A stretch of DNA of 64,000 bases from Erwinia sp. 198 (lineage in GTDB: Bacteria > Pseudomonadota > Gammaproteobacteria > Enterobacterales > Enterobacteriaceae): the NCBI RefSeq assembly GCF_003937915.1, contig NZ_RHUM01000012.1, positions 104,566 to 168,565 of the forward strand, read 5' to 3'. Each line of letters opens with the position of its first letter. Within the stretch, counting starts at the first letter, position 1. Under the pieces are notes generated by a model that saw only the letters and a list, made by a program, of their open reading frames with translations, did no database searches and was not told where the DNA came from. Shown piece after piece: positions 53,465-64,000 of this stretch. A program made the translations under genes and the position numbers.

Positions 53465-53868
53465 TATCCCCCCCTTACCAGCAGAACAGCGGCCAGCATG
53501 GCAAGGCTAATCAGCGCCATCGCCAGCCACAGGCTTTTAACAACCGGCCCGGACGACAGCTTTTTGTCGCCGATAACGATAATCGCCGCCTTAGGCGCCA
53601 GCTCAAACCAGGTTTTGCTGTGCAGCAGCGCCGCCGCCAGCGCGATCAGGTTCAACAGCAGCAGTACGGGATGGTGCAGGACATCGATAAAGGCCGCCCA
53701 GCTTTCCGCGCCGCGCTTCAGCGCGTACAGCCCGAAAATCAGCTCTATGCTAAACAAGAGCGCCGGAAGCGCCGTGCCTTCGCGCAGCATATAGAAGCGA
53801 TAGAAACCCGTTTTGCGCCACCAGTCGGCCATAACCGGACGGTGATAAGCATTGCGTTTAGAACTCAT
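53464..53868 (-). CDS. frdC: Fumarate reductase membrane anchor FrdC
   Basis: A 134-aa, three-helix anchor: [44 protein letters not shown]. The conserved [11 protein letters not shown](A/S) contains the Glu29-type residue involved in quinol binding in E. coli. It lies 11 bp after frdB and shares a base with frdD. Confidence 0.95.
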   Translation of the reverse strand: MSSKRNAYHRPVMADWWRKTGFYRFYMLREGTALPALLFSIELIFGLYALKRGAESWAAFIDVLHHPVLLLLNLIALAAALLHSKTWFELAPKAAIIVIGDKKLSSGPVVKSLWLAMALISLAMLAAVLLVRGG

Positions 53869-53879
53869 CTGGCAACTCC

Positions 53880-54614
53880 TTATTGTGGCCTGAGGCTGGC
53901 GATCAGATAGTCTTTGGCGCTTTCCACTTTGCTCTGCTGGATAGCGGCGGCCGGATCGACATGTTTCGGGCAGACCTCCGAGCAGAAGCCGACAAAAGTG
54001 CAGGGCCAGACGCCGTTATCGCCGTTCAGCTGCGGCATTCGCGCGCGTTTACCCTTGTCGCGGCTATCGAGGTTATAGCGGTGGGCCAGCGTAATAGCGG
54101 CCGGGCCGATAAATTCCGGATTAAGCCCAAACTGTGGACAGGCGGCGTAGCACAGGCCGCAGTTGATGCAGCCGGCAAACTGGTGGTAGCGCGCCATTTG
54201 CGCCGGCGTTTGTCGGTTGGGGCCGTTCTGCGCCTGCGACGAATCGCCGATAATCCAGGGCTTGATCGCCGCCAGGCTCTCGATAAAGCGGCTCATATCC
54301 ACCACCAGATCGCGCTCGACGGGGAAGTTGGCCAGCGGCTCCACGCGAATACCCTGTGGATAGTGCCGCAGGAAGGTTTTACAGGCGAGCTTTGGCACGC
54401 CGTCCACCATCATGCCGCAGGAGCCGCAGATAGCCATGCGGCATGACCAGCGAAAGGACAGGTCGCCTGCCAGGTTGTCTTTGATATATCCCAACGCGTC
54501 CAGCAGCGAGGTTTGCTCATCCCAGGGCACCGCGTAGGTGGCAAAATAAGGTGCCTTATCCGTTTCCGGGTTATAGCGTTGGATGGCAATATTGCAATGT
54601 GGCAGGTCAGCCAT
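53880..54614 (-). CDS. frdB: Fumarate reductase iron-sulfur subunit FrdB
   Basis: A 244-aa subunit passing electrons from quinol to FrdA. [2Fe-2S] ligands in [21 protein letters not shown]; [4Fe-4S] and [3Fe-4S] ligands in [12 protein letters not shown] and [17 protein letters not shown]. Its start overlaps the end of frdA by 8 bp. Confidence 0.97.
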   Translation of the reverse strand: MADLPHCNIAIQRYNPETDKAPYFATYAVPWDEQTSLLDALGYIKDNLAGDLSFRWSCRMAICGSCGMMVDGVPKLACKTFLRHYPQGIRVEPLANFPVERDLVVDMSRFIESLAAIKPWIIGDSSQAQNGPNRQTPAQMARYHQFAGCINCGLCYAACPQFGLNPEFIGPAAITLAHRYNLDSRDKGKRARMPQLNGDNGVWPCTFVGFCSEVCPKHVDPAAAIQQSKVESAKDYLIASLRPQ

Positions 54615-56388
54615 TTTGCGCCTCCTTATGTTCTGATTCCGCGCCGTAAACGCGTTTAGCCGGCGGCAGTCGGGTAATCATGACGTCGCCCCAGGCGACG
54701 GTCGGCGCGCCCTGCGCGTTGAAAAAGCTCAGCGAGTGCCGCAAAAAATGCTCGTCGTCGCGTTCGCGACAGCCTTCATCCAGACGCTGGTGCGCGCCGC
54801 GCGACTCTTTACGCGCGAAAGCCGCGTGTGCCATACATTCCGCCACGTTCAGCCCGTGCTCCAGCTCAATAGCATAGAGCAGCTCGGTGTTGAAGACGCT
54901 GGAGCTGTCGCGGATGCGCACGCGGGCGAAGCGCGCTTTCAGCTCCGCCAGCCTGTCGATAGTCTGCTGCATCAGCTCCGGCGTGCGGTAGATGCCGCAG
55001 CCTTCCTCCATCGTCATGCCCATTTCATCGCGCAGCGTTGACCAGCGCTCGTCGCCGGGCTGATTAACCAGCGCCTTCAGCCGCTGCTGGCAGTCGCGGG
55101 CCTGGGCATCCAGCGCGGCGGTGGCGAAGTTACGGTTTTCCAGCGCCCTGACGGCGGCGTTTTCACCGGCCAGGCGACCAAACACCACCAGCTCCGCCAG
55201 CGAATTCGATCCCAGCCGGTTAGCGCCGTGCAGGCCTACCGACGAGCATTCGCCCACGGCAAACAGCCCACGGATAGGGGTTTCACAGTTGGCGTCCGTA
55301 GCGATACCGCCCATGGTGTAGTGCGCTGTCGGACGGATAGGGATAGGGCTGGTAACGGGATCGACGCCGACGTAGGCTTTGCTCAGCTCGCAGATAAACG
55401 GCAGCCGCTCCAGCAGCTTCTTCTCGCCCAGATGGCGCAAATCGAGGTGAACGACTTCGCCGCGCGGCGTATGAATGGTGCGGCCTTTCTGCGACTCATG
55501 CCAGAAAGCCTGCGACACCTTGTCGCGCGGCCCCAGCTCCATATATTTGTTTTTGGGCTGGCCGAGCGGCGTTTCCGGGCCCATACCGTAATCCTGCAGG
55601 TAGCGATAGCCGTCTTTATTAACCAGAATGCCGCCCTCCCCGCGACAGCCTTCGGTCATCAGGATGCCGGAGCCGGGCAGTCCGGTCGGGTGATACTGTA
55701 CAAACTCCATGTCCCGCAGCGCCACGCCGTGACGCAGCGCCATCCCCATGCCGTCGCCCGTAACGATGCCGCCGTTGGTGTTATAGCGATAGACGCGCCC
55801 CGCGCCGCCGGTTGCCAGCACCACCGATTTCGCCAGAATTTTTATCAGCGTGCCTTCCATCATGTTCATGGCAACCAGCCCGCGTGCCTCGCCGTTATCC
55901 ACCAGCAGATCGAGAACGAAATGCTCATCAAAGCGAATAATCTGCGGATATTTCAGTGAGGTCTGAAACAGCGTATGCAACATATGGAAGCCGGTCTTGT
56001 CGGCGGCAAACCAGGTGCGCTCGATTTTCATGCCGCCGAAGCGGCGCACGTTGACCGAACCATCTTCACGACGGCTCCACGGGCAGCCCCAGATCTCCAG
56101 CTGGGCCATCTCCTGCGGGCAGTGCTGCACAAAATAGTCCACCACATCCTGCTCGCACAGCCAGTCGCCGCCGGAAACGGTATCCTGAAAATGCAGATCG
56201 AAGCTGTCATGCGCCTGCGTGACGGCGGCGGAACCGCCTTCGGCGGCAACGGTATGGCTGCGCATGGGATAGACTTTTGAAACCAGCGCAATGGAAAGCG
56301 TGGGATGGGCCTCCGCAGCGGCGATGGCCGCCCGCAGCCCGGCACCGCCCGCGCCGACAATCACCAGATCGGCAGTAAAAGTTTGCAC
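54607..56388 (-). CDS. frdA: Fumarate reductase flavoprotein subunit FrdA
   Basis: A 593-aa catalytic subunit reducing fumarate to succinate in anaerobic respiration. FAD site [18 protein letters not shown]; covalent-FAD histidine in [13 protein letters not shown]; substrate site [23 protein letters not shown]; and [30 protein letters not shown]. First gene of frdABCD. The 262-bp region upstream, shared with divergent epmA, has a TTGAT half-site near 56488 that could belong to an FNR site, but no full dyad was confirmed. Confidence 0.97.
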   Translation of the reverse strand: MQTFTADLVIVGAGGAGLRAAIAAAEAHPTLSIALVSKVYPMRSHTVAAEGGSAAVTQAHDSFDLHFQDTVSGGDWLCEQDVVDYFVQHCPQEMAQLEIWGCPWSRREDGSVNVRRFGGMKIERTWFAADKTGFHMLHTLFQTSLKYPQIIRFDEHFVLDLLVDNGEARGLVAMNMMEGTLIKILAKSVVLATGGAGRVYRYNTNGGIVTGDGMGMALRHGVALRDMEFVQYHPTGLPGSGILMTEGCRGEGGILVNKDGYRYLQDYGMGPETPLGQPKNKYMELGPRDKVSQAFWHESQKGRTIHTPRGEVVHLDLRHLGEKKLLERLPFICELSKAYVGVDPVTSPIPIRPTAHYTMGGIATDANCETPIRGLFAVGECSSVGLHGANRLGSNSLAELVVFGRLAGENAAVRALENRNFATAALDAQARDCQQRLKALVNQPGDERWSTLRDEMGMTMEEGCGIYRTPELMQQTIDRLAELKARFARVRIRDSSSVFNTELLYAIELEHGLNVAECMAHAAFARKESRGAHQRLDEGCRERDDEHFLRHSLSFFNAQGAPTVAWGDVMITRLPPAKRVYGAESEHKEAQNG

Positions 56389-56650
56389 GATATTCTCCCT
56401 GTCAGGCCGTTATAGAAAGGATGAGGGGATACCCTCGGTTAACGGAGACAGCAGTATAAAACCGGCGGTAGCGGGTAAAATTGATATGCTCAGGCAAACA
56501 GGTGAAAAAATGACGGCAATAATGTTAAGGGGTTAACGTTTTCCACGGCGGACGCTGTATCGGGGGGGCGTTTTTTTTACCGGCGCAGGTTTGTTTGTCG
56601 GTGTCGCCTCGGGTAGACTGCTTCACCCTGATCCCTGAGGAGTACAAACT

Positions 56651-57628
56651 ATGAGCGATACGGCCAGCTGGCAGCCGAGCGCGCCCGTCACCAACTTGTT
56701 AAAACGGGCAGCGATAATGGCTGAAATCCGGCGTTTCTTTGCCGATCGTGGGGTGCTGGAAGTGGAAACCCCGGCGATGAGCCAGGCAACCGTAACCGAC
56801 ATCCACCTGTTTCCTTTTCAGACGCGTTTTGTCGGGCCGGGTGCGGCGCAGGGGCTGGATCTCTTTCTGATGACCAGCCCGGAATACCATATGAAGCGGC
56901 TGCTGGCGGCGGGCAGCGGGCCGATTTTCCAGCTTTGCCGCTGCTTCCGTAATGAGGAAGCGGGACGCCATCACAACCCTGAGTTCACCATGCTGGAGTG
57001 GTATCGGCCGCATTACGATATGTACCGGCTGATGAACGAGGTGGACGATCTGCTGCAGCAGGTGCTGGAGTGCGCGCCTGCGGAAACGCTCTCCTACCAG
57101 CAGGCTTTTCTGCGTCATCTGGAGATGGATCCGCTGTCGGCGGATAAAGCCCAAATGCGTGAAGTGGCGGAGAAGCTGGGCGTGGGCGATTTAGCTAACC
57201 GCGAGGAAGACCGCGACACGCTGCTGCAGCTGCTGTTTGTCACGGGCGTGGAGCCGCAAATCGGCAAAGAGAAACCGGCGTTTGTTTACCATTTCCCGGC
57301 CAGCCAGGCGGCGCTGGCGGAGATCAGCACTGAAGATCACCGCGTGGCGGAACGCTTTGAGGTCTACTTCAAAGGCATCGAGCTGGCCAACGGCTTCCGT
57401 GAGCTGACCGACAGCCGCGAGCAGCGCCAGCGTTTTGAGCAGGATAACCGCAAGCGGGCGGCGCTTGGCCTGCCACAGCAGCCGATTGACGCTAATTTGC
57501 TGGACGCGCTGGCGCACGGCATGCCGGAATGCTCCGGCGTGGCGCTGGGCGTGGATCGCATTGTGATGCTGGCGCTTAAGGCATCGCAGCTGAGCGAAGT
57601 GATCGCGTTCTCCGTCGACCGCTGTTAA
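56651..57628 (+). CDS. epmA: EF-P--(R)-beta-lysine ligase EpmA
   Basis: A 325-aa paralogue of class II lysyl-tRNA synthetase without the anticodon domain (formerly PoxA/GenX/YjeA). Motif 1 region [29 protein letters not shown], motif 2 [25 protein letters not shown] and motif 3 [15 protein letters not shown]. It activates beta-lysine from EpmB and attaches it to Lys34 of EF-P. SD GAGGAG precedes the ATG. Divergent from frdA. Confidence 0.97.
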   Translation: MSDTASWQPSAPVTNLLKRAAIMAEIRRFFADRGVLEVETPAMSQATVTDIHLFPFQTRFVGPGAAQGLDLFLMTSPEYHMKRLLAAGSGPIFQLCRCFRNEEAGRHHNPEFTMLEWYRPHYDMYRLMNEVDDLLQQVLECAPAETLSYQQAFLRHLEMDPLSADKAQMREVAEKLGVGDLANREEDRDTLLQLLFVTGVEPQIGKEKPAFVYHFPASQAALAEISTEDHRVAERFEVYFKGIELANGFRELTDSREQRQRFEQDNRKRAALGLPQQPIDANLLDALAHGMPECSGVALGVDRIVMLALKASQLSEVIAFSVDRC

Positions 57629-57635
57629 GTTGCCA

Positions 57636-57664
57636 TAAAAAAGGCCAGGGATTGCGCCCTGGCC
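57636..57664 (-). terminator. mscM-side terminator convergent with epmA
   Basis: GGCCAGGG (57643-57650), loop ATTGCG, CCCTGGCC (57657-57664). The minus-strand copy ends in TTTTTTAT, so it ends the psd-mscM message; it lies only 35 bp past the epmA stop and may slow that transcript too. Confidence 0.85.
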
Positions 57665-57669
57665 TGCGT

Positions 57670-60600
57670 CTACAGCCCGCCTGATTTGTACGTTCTGGCC
57701 GCCGGCACGCCGTTGTTGACCGGCGTTTTGCGCCCGATGGTTTCCATACGTACCTGGAACGGTGGGAAAGGCATCTCCAGCCCGTGCTCGTGATAGCCCT
57801 GCAAAATAAGCTGGTGCAGCTCGTGGCGCAGCGGCATCCGGTGGCCCATTTCCGCCGCATGAATGCGTAGCTCAAACAGCTGAATACCCTGCTGCAAATC
57901 CACCAGAAAAGCTTCCGGCGGCGGCGTGTCGAGCACGTACTGACAGCGCTGCGCGGCGGTCAGCAACACGTTGGTAACCTCTTCGCTGTTGGCTTCCGCT
58001 GCCGCAGGAATAGTCAGCACCACGCGCGTAACCGAATCGGAGAGCGACCAGTTAATAAACTGCTCGGTAATAAAGGCCTTGTTCGGCACGATAATCTCTT
58101 TGCGATCCCAGTCGGTGATCGTCGTCGCGCGCGTGTTGATCCGCGTAATGCTGCCGGTCAGATCGCGAATGGTGACGGTATCGCCGATGCGGATCGGCTT
58201 TTCAAACAGGATAATCAGGCCGGAAATAAAGTTGGCGAAAATTTCCTGTAATCCGAAGCCCAGCCCCACGCCCAGCGCCGCTACCAGCCATTGTAGCTTC
58301 GACCAGTCAATGCCGATCATTGAGAATCCGGCCAGGCCGCCAACCAGAATCAGCGTGTATTTGGTCAGCGTGGTAATGGCATAACCGGTGCCGGGCGTCA
58401 GATTAAGGTGCTGGAGCAGCGCCAGCTCAAGCAGCGCCGGCATATTGCGCACCAGCTGCGTGGTAATAATCAGCACCAGGATCGCGATCAGCACCGAGCC
58501 GAGCGTGATCGGCTCCAGGCTTTCCACGCCCTGCACCGTGGTGCTGGCATCCCATAGCCTGATGTTCTCCAGAAAGCCGAACGCCGAATGGATCTCTGAC
58601 CAAAGCACAATAACCGACACCAGCGCAATCAGCGTCAGAATGGAGCGCACCAGCCGCAGCGACTGGGCGCTGATGGCGTCCAGATCGATAACCGGCTCGT
58701 CGACTTCCGTTTCCGTGCTCTGCGTGGCGGTGGTTTCTTCTTCGCCTTTGGCGCGCTGGGCCAGTATTTCCGCCCGCCGGTTGCGCGCGCGATCGAAAGC
58801 GATGCGGCGACGCTGAATAAGCATCCAGCGGCGAATAATGTGATAGATAATCAGCAGCAGGAACCAGATCGCCAGCGAGGTTTCCACCCTGGCCAGCAGC
58901 GCCTGGGCGGTGGCCAGATAGCCGATGCAGGAAGCCAGCGCGGCAATCAGCGGAATGCAGATCATCATGTTCCACAAAATATTGCTGATAAAGTTTTCGC
59001 CGTTGCCCTCTTTATCCAGGTAAAGAGGAATGCCCGCGCGTTTCAGGCTGATGGTCACCAGGCTCAACGCGCCGCAGATCAGGATAAAGCAGAGGCGGCC
59101 CAGCGTGGCGGAGAAATGACGCTCGTCCAGGTTATCAAAGCCTATCAGCAGCATAATCAGCGGCACCACAAAGCCGATGCAGAGCGTATAGAAGCGCATC
59201 GCGCGCGCCACCCGATTCTGCTGCCAGCGAAAGTGGACGATAAACAGGCCTTTGGATCGGGCAAAGCCCGCGCTGATCATAAAGGCCCACAGCAGCGGCA
59301 CGGTAGCGGTAATGCCGTCGCCAATCGCCACGGCGACGGGGTAGGGCCAGGCGTGCTGCAAACCGTAGCCCAGCGCCATCCACAGCACCGGCAGCGGCAG
59401 CGCGACCAGAATCGACCAGAACACGGTGCGCATGGTCAGCCCAAAACGATCCTGGGTGACTTTGCCCACTTTACTGGCGGAACGGTCGAGAAAATCACGG
59501 TAGTGACGACGTGAACTCAGGCTGAAGCCCACCAGCAGGATCGCGCCGATAATGGGCAGCACGGTTTCCCGGTTGGTAAACATCATCACCAGTGCACCGC
59601 CCAGCTGGCCCAGCGTATTCAACGACAGCAGATTACGTAGATCGCGCATCAGCAACAGCGGAAAGTCGAGATGCAGCGCGCCGACATCGGCCGTCCAGAA
59701 CAGATAGCGATGCGTCGCCTCTTTAATCTCCCGCAGCGCGTCCTCAAGCTGGCCGTTGGCGACTTTAAGCTTGGTGACTTCAAGGATCAGGTTATCGCTG
59801 CCGGAAAGCAGCGAGCCAATCAGCTCGCGTTGGGTTTTCAGCTGGGCGTCGAGGATGCGGCGCTGCTCGCTGGTTAGCGGCGTGCCATCATCCTGGCGGA
59901 GCTGACGCAGCTGCTGCTGGCGCTCCAGAAGATCTTCATAGCGCAGCCGCTGAACACGCAGCTGGGCCATATCGTTATCCAGCTGCTGCGGTTTGGGCAT
60001 TTCCGGCAGGCGGGCCACCTGCGCGCGCAGGGCTTCGCCCAGCACCGTGGAGACGCCGAGCCACTGCGACTGCTCGCGGATGGTGCTCAGCGCCTGGCGA
60101 ACCTGAATAGTTTGATTAACGGCGGTACGCTGCTGCGAGGCGACCAGATCCATGCGCTGCGCCTGTTCGTTCAGCGCGGCGGACAGCTCACGGTTAATAC
60201 GGAACTGTTCGCTGAGTCTTTGCGGCAGCTCGCCGCTGTTTTCCGCCAGCTGTTCCGTTTTTTCCAGCGCGATTTCCGCTTCGCGCTGACGGCGGCTGTT
60301 CAGCTGGTTGCGCAGCGCCTGCAGATACGCATCCAGCTGGGTGGCTTTACGCTGGTGAAGCTCGCCGCGCATCCGCGCCAGCTCCTGACGGTTGTTGGCC
60401 GACAGCTGTGCCAGCTCCAGCTCATCGACGCGGGCTTTGCGCGCTGCCGACTCTGCCTGGCGGGCGAAAAGCTGCGCCTGAGCGAGCGGCGTGCCAGGGG
60501 TGGGCTGAGCCTGAAGGCGCCGTTCAATCTCATTCAGCGCGCGCCGGGCGTCGGTTTGCTGCTGCGGCAGCTGGGCCAAAGAGTCGCTGATTTCCCTGGC

Positions 60601-60999
60601 GCGATCCTGCTCCTGCTGCGCCTGGCGGCCTTCTTCCAGCAGCTGGCTGCTGATCTGCAGGATCTCCTGATCCAGCTCCGCCGCCGTCATGGTGCTGCTT
60701 ACCGTTTTGCTGCTGTCGCCCAGCACGACCAGCTGCTGGCGTAATTCGCGGGAAAGGCGGGGGAAATCGTCAATAACCTGCTGATAGTCGCTGGCGTTGG
60801 CCTGCGACTTTTGTTGATCATCGATCCAGTTTAACGCCGACTGAAGCGCATCCACGATTTCCGCCTGATTGGGCGTATCCTGGCTGGACTTCGCCTCTTC
60901 CAGGGCCTGTTTAATCTGCGCAGCGTCGGGGGCGCTGGCGGCCCAGGCGGGCTGGAGCAGCGTCCAGCCCACGAAAAGAATAACTATCAGGCGTAACAT
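57670..60999 (-). CDS. mscM: Miniconductance mechanosensitive channel MscM (YjeP)
   Basis: An 1109-aa MscS-family channel (E. coli 1107). A signal peptide (MLRLIVILFVGWTLLQPAWAAS) leads into a long periplasmic coiled coil (about 25-480, Gln/Arg/Glu-rich). About 11 membrane helices follow, and the MscS core is at the end: GVGLGFGLQEIFANFISGLIILFEKPIRIGDTV and RATTITDWDRKEIIVPNKAFI. It opens on osmotic downshock to release solutes. It is 9 bp downstream of psd, as in E. coli. Confidence 0.95.
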   Translation of the reverse strand: MLRLIVILFVGWTLLQPAWAASAPDAAQIKQALEEAKSSQDTPNQAEIVDALQSALNWIDDQQKSQANASDYQQVIDDFPRLSRELRQQLVVLGDSSKTVSSTMTAAELDQEILQISSQLLEEGRQAQQEQDRAREISDSLAQLPQQQTDARRALNEIERRLQAQPTPGTPLAQAQLFARQAESAARKARVDELELAQLSANNRQELARMRGELHQRKATQLDAYLQALRNQLNSRRQREAEIALEKTEQLAENSGELPQRLSEQFRINRELSAALNEQAQRMDLVASQQRTAVNQTIQVRQALSTIREQSQWLGVSTVLGEALRAQVARLPEMPKPQQLDNDMAQLRVQRLRYEDLLERQQQLRQLRQDDGTPLTSEQRRILDAQLKTQRELIGSLLSGSDNLILEVTKLKVANGQLEDALREIKEATHRYLFWTADVGALHLDFPLLLMRDLRNLLSLNTLGQLGGALVMMFTNRETVLPIIGAILLVGFSLSSRRHYRDFLDRSASKVGKVTQDRFGLTMRTVFWSILVALPLPVLWMALGYGLQHAWPYPVAVAIGDGITATVPLLWAFMISAGFARSKGLFIVHFRWQQNRVARAMRFYTLCIGFVVPLIMLLIGFDNLDERHFSATLGRLCFILICGALSLVTISLKRAGIPLYLDKEGNGENFISNILWNMMICIPLIAALASCIGYLATAQALLARVETSLAIWFLLLIIYHIIRRWMLIQRRRIAFDRARNRRAEILAQRAKGEEETTATQSTETEVDEPVIDLDAISAQSLRLVRSILTLIALVSVIVLWSEIHSAFGFLENIRLWDASTTVQGVESLEPITLGSVLIAILVLIITTQLVRNMPALLELALLQHLNLTPGTGYAITTLTKYTLILVGGLAGFSMIGIDWSKLQWLVAALGVGLGFGLQEIFANFISGLIILFEKPIRIGDTVTIRDLTGSITRINTRATTITDWDRKEIIVPNKAFITEQFINWSLSDSVTRVVLTIPAAAEANSEEVTNVLLTAAQRCQYVLDTPPPEAFLVDLQQGIQLFELRIHAAEMGHRMPLRHELHQLILQGYHEHGLEMPFPPFQVRMETIGRKTPVNNGVPAARTYKSGGL

Positions 61000-61008
61000 A
61001 CGTCTCTG

Positions 61009-61908
61009 CTATGGGTGATGTAAGACTTCTTCAGCACTGGTTTTTTGCAGCGCGATAGCCAGCGGCTGGCCCAGACGCGTGGTGGTTTCCGGCGTCAGGC
61101 TTTCCGCCAGTTTCACTTTACCTTCGGCGAACAGGTTGATAACCGTCGATCCCAGCTTAAAGCGGCCCATCTCCTGGCCTTTCAGCAACACCACCGAACC
61201 CTCTTCTTCCGCGCCCGGCCAGCGCCAGCGTTTGATCACGCCTTCGCGCGGCGGCGTTACCGTGCCCGCCCAGACGGTTTCAATGCTGCCCACAATAGTG
61301 GCACCAACCAGAATCTGCGCCATCGAGCCAAACTCGGTATCAAACAGGCAGATAACGCGTTCGTTACGGGCAAACAGGTTAGGGATGTTTTGCGCCGTCA
61401 AAGGATTCACGGAGTAAAGATCGCCCGGCACATAGATCATCTCACGCAGGATACCGTTGCACGGCATATGCACGCGGTGATAGTCGCGCGGCGCGAGGTA
61501 AGTGGTGACAAACTCGCCGTTGCGAAACATATCGGTCATCGCTACGTCGCCCGCCAGCAGCGCTTCCAGGGTATAGGTGTGGCCCTTCGCCTGGAAGATG
61601 CGATCCTCGTCGATGTGGCCCAGCTGGCTGATTGCGCCGTCGCATGGCAGCACCAGCAGATTAGGATCGGTTTCAATCGGACGAGCCTCGTCACGCAGCG
61701 GACGTACGAAAAAGTCGTTAAACGTCCGGTAGCTGGCGGTATCGGGCTTCTGCGCCTCTTTCATATCAACTTTGTAGAACCAGACAAAAATATCAATAAC
61801 GGCTTTAGTCAGCCAGCCGGCGCGCTTGCCTGCGCCCCAACCGGCCAGTTCAGTAAGGCCTTTTTTCGGCAAAACAGCATTCAGGCCGAGCTTCAGACGA
61901 TCCAACAC
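61009..61908 (-). CDS. psd: Phosphatidylserine decarboxylase
   Basis: A 299-aa inner-membrane enzyme that makes phosphatidylethanolamine from phosphatidylserine. The pro-enzyme cleaves itself at Gly-Ser in [13 protein letters not shown], making the pyruvoyl group on Ser. Other motifs: [26 protein letters not shown] and [19 protein letters not shown]. It is first in the psd-mscM operon; 87 bp downstream of rsgA in the same direction. Confidence 0.96.
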   Translation of the reverse strand: MLDRLKLGLNAVLPKKGLTELAGWGAGKRAGWLTKAVIDIFVWFYKVDMKEAQKPDTASYRTFNDFFVRPLRDEARPIETDPNLLVLPCDGAISQLGHIDEDRIFQAKGHTYTLEALLAGDVAMTDMFRNGEFVTTYLAPRDYHRVHMPCNGILREMIYVPGDLYSVNPLTAQNIPNLFARNERVICLFDTEFGSMAQILVGATIVGSIETVWAGTVTPPREGVIKRWRWPGAEEEGSVVLLKGQEMGRFKLGSTVINLFAEGKVKLAESLTPETTTRLGQPLAIALQKTSAEEVLHHP

Positions 61909-61995
61909 AATAGCCTCCTGGCTTTCTGAAATAATTAAGGGTGCGGATTGTAACAGCGTCCGTGCATTCAGGCTACGACGCCCGCCGCGCGGATC

Positions 61996-63045
61996 TCAGT
62001 CGCTGTTTTCAGAAAAACTGCGTCGCGTTTTTAGCTGCATGTCCGACATGCTGTCCAGAATACGGTGGTAGTTGGCAAAACGCGACTCATCGATATCGCC
62101 GCGTTCTACCGCTTCGCGGATAGCGCAGCCCGGATCGGCGTCATGCTTGCAATCACGGAATTTGCAGTGACCTAAAAACTCACGGAATTCGACAAATCCG
62201 CGGGTGATTTGTTCCGGCTCCAGATGCCATAAACCGAATTCGCGCACGCCCGGCGAATCGATAACGTCGCCGCCGTTAGGGAAGTGGTAAAGACGGGCTG
62301 CGGTAGTGGTGTGCTGGCCAAGACCGGAGACGTCGGAAACATCGTTGGTCAGGATCTCTGCCGCAGAGTCCAGCCCCAGCAGCGCATTAAGCAGGCTGGA
62401 TTTCCCTACGCCTGACTGGCCGGCGAAAATGCTGACGCGGTCGACCAGCGCGGCTTCCAGTTCGCTCAGGCCCTGCTTACGATGGCTGGAAACCATCACG
62501 ACGCGATAGCCGATGCTGCGATAAATAGTCATCTGCTGCTGCACAAAGACCATGCCTTCGTCATCCAGCAGATCCGTTTTATTCAGCACCAGCAGCGGCT
62601 CAATATCCAGCGTTTCGCTGGCCACCAGATAACGGTCGATAATATTCAGCGACAGCTCCGGCAGGATGGCCGAGACGATAACGATCTGATTGATATTGGC
62701 GGCAATCGGCTTTACGCCGTCGTAGAAGTCAGGACGGGTCAGTACCGAGGTGCGTTCGTGCACCGCTTCCACAATGCCTTTGGCGCTCTGTACGCCGGGC
62801 CGCCAGAGTACGCGGTCGCCCGTTACCAGCGAACGAAGGGTGCGACGGATATTACAGCGGTGGACGCTGCCGTCCGCATCTTCTACGTCGGCGTGCATCC
62901 CGAAACGGCTGATCACCACGCCGTCGCGCGCTTCACCAAACAGGCTATCATCCGGCTCCGGCTTGTCGGCGCGCTGCTTCAGACGGCGCTCATGGTTGGC
63001 ACTGACGCGACGTTGCTGACCTTTAGACAGTTTGTTCTTGCTCAC
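61996..63045 (-). CDS. rsgA: Ribosome small-subunit GTPase RsgA
   Basis: A 349-aa circularly permuted GTPase in late 30S assembly. OB-fold (about 40-100), then G4 NKTD ([14 protein letters not shown]), G1 [12 protein letters not shown] and G3 DSPGVREF in permuted order. A zinc site [19 protein letters not shown] ends the protein. Divergent from orn across 91 bp. Confidence 0.97.
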   Translation of the reverse strand: MSKNKLSKGQQRRVSANHERRLKQRADKPEPDDSLFGEARDGVVISRFGMHADVEDADGSVHRCNIRRTLRSLVTGDRVLWRPGVQSAKGIVEAVHERTSVLTRPDFYDGVKPIAANINQIVIVSAILPELSLNIIDRYLVASETLDIEPLLVLNKTDLLDDEGMVFVQQQMTIYRSIGYRVVMVSSHRKQGLSELEAALVDRVSIFAGQSGVGKSSLLNALLGLDSAAEILTNDVSDVSGLGQHTTTAARLYHFPNGGDVIDSPGVREFGLWHLEPEQITRGFVEFREFLGHCKFRDCKHDADPGCAIREAVERGDIDESRFANYHRILDSMSDMQLKTRRSFSENSD

Positions 63046-63136
63046 GCTTCCTCACAGGCTTAGCTTCGCCCTGACAGGGCAAAACGTTTATGATACACCC
63101 TAACGTTTGATGATATAAGCCACGGCGAGAAACCCT

Positions 63137-63682
63137 ATGACAGTAAATGCCAGTAATCTGATCTGGATTGACCTTGAAATGACCGGCCTGGATCCGGAAC
63201 AGGATCGTATTATCGAAATCGCCACGCTGGTGACCGATGCCGATCTGAATATCCTTGCTGAAGGGCCGGTGTTCGCCGTCCATCAGTCCGATGCGCAGCT
63301 GGCGCTGATGGATGAGTGGAACGTGAATACCCATACCAACAGCGGGCTGGTGGAGCGAGTGAAAGCGAGTCAGTACGACGATCGCGCCGCCGAGCAGGCG
63401 ACGCTGGCGTTCCTGAAAAAGTGGGTGCCGGAGAACAGTTCCCCAATCTGTGGCAACAGCATCGCTCAGGATCGTCGCTTTCTGTTTAAATATATGCCGG
63501 AGCTGGAGGCCTACTTCCACTATCGCTATCTTGACGTCAGTACGCTGAAAGAGCTGGCGCGCCGCTGGAAGCCGGAGATCCTTGCCGGTTTTAAAAAGCA
63601 GGGCACGCACCAGGCGATGGATGATATTCGGGAATCGGTTGCCGAGCTGGCCTGGTACCGCGAGCATTTTATTCAACTCTAG
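63137..63682 (+). CDS. orn: Oligoribonuclease
   Basis: A 181-aa DEDDh exonuclease that degrades 2-5-nt RNAs, including pGpG from c-di-GMP breakdown by EAL proteins. [10 protein letters not shown] (first acidic pair), [11 protein letters not shown] and [11 protein letters not shown] (late His and Asp). The reading frame starts at ATG 63137 behind ACGGCGAGA. It lies upstream of the glycine tRNA cluster, as in E. coli. Confidence 0.97.
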   Translation: MTVNASNLIWIDLEMTGLDPEQDRIIEIATLVTDADLNILAEGPVFAVHQSDAQLALMDEWNVNTHTNSGLVERVKASQYDDRAAEQATLAFLKKWVPENSSPICGNSIAQDRRFLFKYMPELEAYFHYRYLDVSTLKELARRWKPEILAGFKKQGTHQAMDDIRESVAELAWYREHFIQL

Positions 63683-63764
63683 TAGCGAAGCGCTGACAAA
63701 ATTAGCGTTATGCTGGTTTTGTCAGCAATCAGGCGGCAAAGCGAAAAAAAGTGGCGTCGCAGGC

Positions 63765-63792
63765 TTGCGGCGATTCTCATTTCTCGTATAAT
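63765..63792 (+). promoter_or_regulatory. Promoter of the glycine tRNA cluster
   Basis: TTGCGG (63765-63770), 16-base spacer, TATAAT (63787-63792), then a GC-rich discriminator GCGCTCCCC typical of stringently controlled stable-RNA promoters. It lies about 35 bases before the first tRNA. Confidence 0.85.
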
Positions 63793-63832
63793 GCGCTCCC
63801 CGTACAGGAAGAGTTTTTACCTGATACGCAGA

Positions 63833-63908
<76 letters not shown>

Positions 63909-63931
63909 AACGTTTTACAGCACCACCCCAA

Positions 63932-64000
<69 letters not shown>

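Overview
The window is chromosomal DNA of a gamma-proteobacterium in Enterobacterales, most likely Erwiniaceae (Pantoea/Mixta/Erwinia type). The right third (about 41-64 kb) follows the Escherichia coli order around pheU - yjdC - dsbD - dcuA - aspA - fxsA - groSL - yjeI - epmB - efp - ecnB - blc - frdDCBA - epmA - mscM - psd - rsgA - orn - glyV, with E. coli-like proteins throughout. The left part carries genes common in Erwiniaceae, such as a three-subunit gluconate 2-dehydrogenase. No insertion sequence, CRISPR array or rRNA operon was seen.

Layout. 0.2-3.1 kb: a 960-residue c-di-GMP protein with three tandem near-identical PAS units plus a fourth PAS, GGDEF and EAL. 3.4-7.5 kb: a membrane-linked gluconate 2-dehydrogenase operon behind a GntR-type operator. 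7.8-10.2 kb: a decaying module of an acetyltransferase, a PAS-LuxR regulator with an in-frame amber stop, and a CodB-like permease with a one-base frameshift. 10.4-18.7 kb: small metabolic and regulatory genes (yjdN, two LysR regulators, a PRISE-type reductase, a Sua5-like protein, a DUF4056-like pair, LysE and YnfM transporters). 18.7-22.4 kb: treF, whose best start is an ATC codon behind a perfect Shine-Dalgarno, then ytfH/qorB. 22.6-26.6 kb: yceI, an orphan fimbrial usher lacking both ends, a DUF1090 gene and an orphan NarL-type response regulator. 26.7-28.3 kb: an SOS-boxed umuD without umuC, an S24-like partner, and divergent XRE and Ner-like regulators sharing two tandem operators. 29-40.6 kb: an accessory cluster ending at tRNA-Phe.

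The accessory cluster is the best candidate for something undescribed. A rightward run encodes a PrpD-like dehydratase, a divergent GAPDH-like dehydrogenase, an APH-fold kinase-like protein overlapping it by four bases, and a DHA2-type exporter. A leftward run encodes an alpha/beta hydrolase, a Tat-exported cyclophilin, a CHMI-like tautomerase and a metallo-beta-lactamase-fold hydrolase, followed by an acyltransferase 3. A LysR gene and a GNAT gene lie at its left edge. The runs diverge from a shared region with two adjacent inverted repeats. The content suggests synthesis or modification of a polycarboxylate-derived small molecule with export; this is inference.

In the conserved right part, several genes work together. 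EpmB and EpmA make and attach beta-lysine to EF-P. AspA, DcuA and FrdABCD form the fumarate respiration branch. GroES/GroEL sit behind a sigma-32-type promoter. Psd and MscM form a membrane operon, and RsgA and Orn act in ribosome assembly and RNA decay. Start sites were chosen from Shine-Dalgarno spacing and family length; all functional calls come from reading the sequence, without database searches.
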